64,000 nt of DNA from Paraburkholderia translucens (GTDB lineage Bacteria; Pseudomonadota; Gammaproteobacteria; Burkholderiales; Burkholderiaceae): assembly GCF_020881035.1 (NCBI RefSeq), contig NZ_JAJITC010000009.1, positions 224,346 to 288,345 on the forward strand. The letters run 5' to 3'. Position numbers and translations under genes: made by a program. Shown here one piece after another: positions 61,169 to 64,000 of this stretch (the first letter of the stretch is position 1; every line of letters starts with the position of its first letter). The notes beneath the pieces are model-generated. The model was not told the DNA's origin. It made no database searches and saw nothing but the letters and a program-made list of their open reading frames with translations.

Positions 61169-61561
61169 TCGCACGGGCGCGAACGGCCCGCCCGCACGCC
61201 TTAACAAGCGCTCGCGTGGGCCGGTCGCACCGAACATGTCCGCCTCGCGGCAAACCGGCAAAATCGCCTCGATGCAGCGCCAGTGCAAATTCATGGTTTA
61301 CACCGGCGCTTTTCTTATCGTATTCTCTCGCGCATGAACCGCATCCAGCCCGAACTCCGACGTCGCCGCTCGCCGCTCCCCTAGGGACGCCGCTGGCTTC
61401 GTCACGGACTCGCGCCACACTCAAACCTGGGCGCAAGCTGTTCGAATCATGAAAGCCACGGCATGCCGTGGCTTTTCTGTTTTTCCGGCCGCCTTTTCGA
61501 TGGGCCAAACCGACACCGTTTCTTCACCCTGCTCTTACCCATTTGCCTGGAGCCTGCCGTC
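61169..61561. other. 393-base intergenic region
   Basis: No gene or RNA recognised. It ends with the terminator at 61451-61481 and the promoter and leader of the argD-like gene. Confidence 0.5.
61451..61481 (+). terminator. strong rho-independent terminator
   Basis: AAAGCCACGGCATGCCGTGGCTTT, perfect stem, followed by TCTGTTTTT. It ends a rightward transcript about 280 bases after the reductase gene; a small RNA ending here cannot be excluded. Confidence 0.85.
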
Positions 61562-62746
61562 ATGAATTTCAATGAGTATCCAATCGATTCGCTGATGTAC
61601 ATCACGAACCGGCCCGAGATCGTTTTCACGCACGGCAAAGGCTCGTGGATTTACGACAACAACGGCAAGCGCTACCTGGATTTCATTCAGGGCTGGGCGG
61701 TCAATAGCCTCGGCCATTGCAACGACGGCATGATCGAAGCGCTGAACAGCCAGGCCAAGCTGCTGATCAACCCGTCGCCGGCGTTCTACAACGAGCCGAT
61801 GGCGAAGCTCGCGGGTCTGCTCACGCAACACAGCTGCTTCGACAAGGTGTTCTTCGCGAACAGCGGCGCCGAGGCGAACGAAGGCGCGATCAAGCTCGCG
61901 CGCAAATGGGGCAAGAAGTTCAAGGACGGCGCGTTCGAAATCATCACGTTCGATCACAGCTTCCACGGCCGCACGCTCGCGACGATGTCGGCGAGCGGCA
62001 AACCGGGCTGGGACACGATCTACTCGCCGCAGGTGCCGGGCTTCCCGAAGGCGGACCTGAACGACATCGCCTCGGTCGAAAAGCTGATCAATGCGAAGAC
62101 CGTCGCGGTGATGCTCGAACCGATCCAGGGCGAAGGCGGCGTGATCCCGGCGACTCGCGAATTCATGCAGCAGCTGCGCGAGCTCACGAAAAAGCACAAC
62201 CTGCTGCTGATCGTCGATGAAGTGCAAAGCGGCTGCGGTCGCGCCGGCACGCTGTTCGCATATCAGTTGTCGGGCATCGAGCCGGACATCATGACACTCG
62301 GCAAGGGCATCGGCGGCGGCGTGCCGCTCGCGGCGCTGCTGTCGAAGGTGGAGATCGCCGTGTTCGAAGCCGGCGACCAGGGCGGCACCTACAACGGTAA
62401 TCCGCTGATGACCGCGGTCGGCTACTCGGTGATCTCGCAACTGACGGCACCGGGCATCCTCGAAGGCGTGCGCGCGCGCGGCGAATATCTGCGCGCGAAG
62501 TTGCTCGAGCTGTCCGAGGAGCGCGGCTTCAAGGGCGAGCGCGGCGAGGGCCTGCTGCGCGCGCTGCTGCTCGGCAAGGACATCGGCAACCAGATCGTCG
62601 AAAAGGCGCGCCAGATGCAGCCTGACGGCGTGCTGCTGAACGCGGCTCGTCCGAACCTGCTGCGTTTCATGCCGGCGCTGAACGTCACGACCGAAGAGAT
62701 CGACCAGATGCTGGCGATGCTGCGCTCGGTTCTCGACTCGCTGTAA
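61562..62746 (+). CDS. argD: acetylornithine/succinyldiaminopimelate-type aminotransferase
   Basis: 394 aa class-III PLP aminotransferase from MNFNEYPIDSLMYITNRPEI. Signatures: GKRYLDFIQGWAVNSLGHC, FFANSGAEANEGAIKLARKW, FDHSFHGRTLATMSASG, LEPIQGEGGVIPAT, LLIVDEVQSGCGRAGTLFAY, and the PLP lysine in MTLGKGIGGGVPLAALL. The ArgD name is the best match by layout; a related ornithine-type reaction is possible. It precedes a GNAT gene by 19 bases. Confidence 0.88.
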   Translation: MNFNEYPIDSLMYITNRPEIVFTHGKGSWIYDNNGKRYLDFIQGWAVNSLGHCNDGMIEALNSQAKLLINPSPAFYNEPMAKLAGLLTQHSCFDKVFFANSGAEANEGAIKLARKWGKKFKDGAFEIITFDHSFHGRTLATMSASGKPGWDTIYSPQVPGFPKADLNDIASVEKLINAKTVAVMLEPIQGEGGVIPATREFMQQLRELTKKHNLLLIVDEVQSGCGRAGTLFAYQLSGIEPDIMTLGKGIGGGVPLAALLSKVEIAVFEAGDQGGTYNGNPLMTAVGYSVISQLTAPGILEGVRARGEYLRAKLLELSEERGFKGERGEGLLRALLLGKDIGNQIVEKARQMQPDGVLLNAARPNLLRFMPALNVTTEEIDQMLAMLRSVLDSL

Positions 62747-62765
62747 ACGACCGGGGAGCGCAGCG

Positions 62766-63239
62766 ATGACGACGAACACGACGCTGTCGATCCGCCGCTT
62801 CGACGCGAGCGATACCGCGGCGGTGATCGCACTGTGGCAAGAGGTGTTTCCCGAGTATCGCGACGTCACGAAACCGCAGCGCGATCCGCGTCTGTCGATC
62901 GAGAACAAGCTCGCGACTCAACCGGAACTGTTCTTCGTCGCGGTGCTCGATGGACGCATCGTCGGCACCGTGATGGGCGGCTTTGACGGCCACCGCGGCT
63001 GGCTGTATTCGCTCGCGGTCGACGCATCGCTGCGACGTCATGGCATCGGTACGCGACTCGTTGCGCACGTCGAAGGCGAGTTGACGAAGCTTGGTTGTCC
63101 GAAGGTGAATTTGCAGGTGTTATCGTCCGCGACGGCTGAAGTGCGCGCGTTTTACGATGCACTCGGTTATCGCGCCGACGCCGTGATCAGCCTCGGCAAA
63201 CGGCTCGGCAAATACGCGGAGGCGGCACCGGCCGGTTGA
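62766..63239 (+). CDS. GNAT family N-acetyltransferase
   Basis: 157 aa. Acetyl-CoA fold with LSIRRFDASDTAAVIALWQE, WLYSLAVDASLRRHGIGTRL (the R-x-x-G-x-G acetyl-CoA loop) and the C-terminal ATAEVRAFYDALGYRADAVI. YpeA-like. Substrate unknown. It may share a transcript with the argD-like gene. Confidence 0.85.
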   Translation: MTTNTTLSIRRFDASDTAAVIALWQEVFPEYRDVTKPQRDPRLSIENKLATQPELFFVAVLDGRIVGTVMGGFDGHRGWLYSLAVDASLRRHGIGTRLVAHVEGELTKLGCPKVNLQVLSSATAEVRAFYDALGYRADAVISLGKRLGKYAEAAPAG

Positions 63240-63423
63240 CGCCGTCGGCTTCGCGCCCGGCTCGGCGCGGTCGGCGATATCCGCTCGCAAAAGCTGCGTG
63301 CGTTCACGAAAGACGCAATCAGCGTAAAACGCGCCCCACGACGTTGCATCGTGAGGCGCATTGCAGGCCGGACGTGTCCGTGAACGGCACACGCCCGGCC
63401 AATCACCCAGCTTATTCGCCCAC

Positions 63424-64000
63424 TCATTCACCAAGGTACGCGGCCCGCACCTTCGGATCGTCGAGCATCTGTTTCGCGTCGCCCGACATCGTGATCAGAC
63501 CGGAGTCCATCACGTAGCCGCGATTGGCCGCCTGCAGCGCGAGACGCGCGTTCTGCTCGACGAGCAGCACGGTCATGCCTTCGGCGGAAATCGAGCGCAC
63601 CACTTCGAAGATCTTCTCGACCATGATCGGCGACAGACCCATCGACGGTTCGTCGAGCAGCAGCAGCTTCGGGCGCGAGATGATCGCACGCGCCATCGCG
63701 AGCATCTGCTGCTCACCGCCGGACAGCGTACCGGCCAGCTGCGTCGCACGTTCCTTCAAACGCGGAAAGAAACCGAACATGCGCTCGACGTCCGACTTGA
63801 TGGCATCGGTATCGTTGCGCAGATACGCGCCCATCTGCATGTTCTCGACGATCGACATGCGCGCGAAGATGCCACGTCCTTCCGGCACCATCGCGAGACC
63901 GCGCTTGAGCAGCTCATGCGCGGGCAGCCCCTTGATCGACTGACCCATGTACTCGATGTCGCCGGCCGCGTACGCCTTCAGACCGGTGATCGCCTTCATC
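63424..64000 (-). CDS. livF: branched-chain amino-acid ABC transporter ATP-binding protein (LivF), 5' end missing
   Basis: About 192 residues; the gene continues beyond the right edge, so Walker A is not visible. Present: GLKAYAAGDIEYMGQSIKGL, the Q-loop region RGLAMVPEGRGIFARMSIVE, the signature LSGGEQQMLAMARAI, Walker B LLLLDEPSMGLSP and H-loop region VLLVEQNARLALQAANRGYV. The EGRGIF segment is typical of LivF. The ending KVRAAYLGE is the usual C-terminus. Confidence 0.92.
   Translation of the reverse strand, partial: MKAITGLKAYAAGDIEYMGQSIKGLPAHELLKRGLAMVPEGRGIFARMSIVENMQMGAYLRNDTDAIKSDVERMFGFFPRLKERATQLAGTLSGGEQQMLAMARAIISRPKLLLLDEPSMGLSPIMVEKIFEVVRSISAEGMTVLLVEQNARLALQAANRGYVMDSGLITMSGDAKQMLDDPKVRAAYLGE

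Noticed and set aside
1..64000. CRISPR arrays
   Set aside because: No series of regularly spaced short repeats was seen; repeats found are tRNA copies, IS ends and hairpins.

Overview
The window looks like a chromosomal segment of a high-GC betaproteobacterium of the Burkholderia/Paraburkholderia group. This is inferred from gene order (yicC-gmk-rpoZ-spoT; rph-rdgB-hemW; ribB-ribH-nusB; catBCA), from GC-rich codon use, and from the protein types (Gram-negative porin, DUF2520 and EthD proteins, CDP-6-deoxyglucoseen-reductase-like protein). No database search was possible, so the genus is an inference.

Layout. 0-11.3 kb is core: a small conserved protein, a porin, greB, two identical tRNA-Arg genes, a NinX-like phage protein, the yicC-gmk-rpoZ-spoT operon (minus) and the rph-rdgB-hemW operon (plus, overlapping genes), then tRNA-Ser. 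11.3-17.8 kb is a decayed, mosaic accessory block: an IS30 remnant; a probable cell-wall-degrading effector (LytM-like fold, SH3-like domain, GH19 domain) followed by two exported proteins that are likely immunity factors; an IS5-family element that cut off the end of the first of these; a truncated polymorphic-toxin fragment; and a ridA-like pseudogene. 17.8-40.5 kb is core metabolism: a Bcr/CflA pump, an EVE-like protein, hemL, riboflavin genes (ribD, ribE, ribBX, ribH) around a catBCA catechol operon with a LysR-type operator, nusB, an aminotransferase, a lytic transglycosylase, ubiD, a LysE exporter, a threonine-dehydratase-like enzyme, small secreted proteins and a chemoreceptor.

40.5-44.8 kb is a compact 4.27-kb island lying between a 45-bp direct repeat that contains the 5' half of tRNA-Gly(CCC). 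The right copy is the intact tRNA; the left copy is a half tRNA. It has no integrase. It carries an overlapping winged-helix/HEPN gene pair, a DUF2806 protein and small basic proteins, and is the best candidate here for an undescribed defence or toxin-antitoxin system.

44.9-64 kb is again mostly core (trmB, uppP, hemN, tRNA-Leu, an amino-acid permease, iaaA with an RpiR-type regulator, rsuA, an argD-like gene, livF). It is interrupted just after tRNA-Leu by a collapsed island (49.6-52.9 kb) with pieces of phage integrase, two copper-type small proteins and an in-frame chimera of a response regulator with the tail of a heavy-metal RND pump.

Functional threads: riboflavin synthesis is almost complete across ribD, ribE, ribBX and ribH; the RibX half lacks the GTP cyclohydrolase zinc cysteines, so a separate RibA must lie elsewhere. 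Haem synthesis is represented by hemL and hemN, with hemW nearby. Catechol is cleaved and channelled to the beta-ketoadipate pathway by catA, catB and catC.
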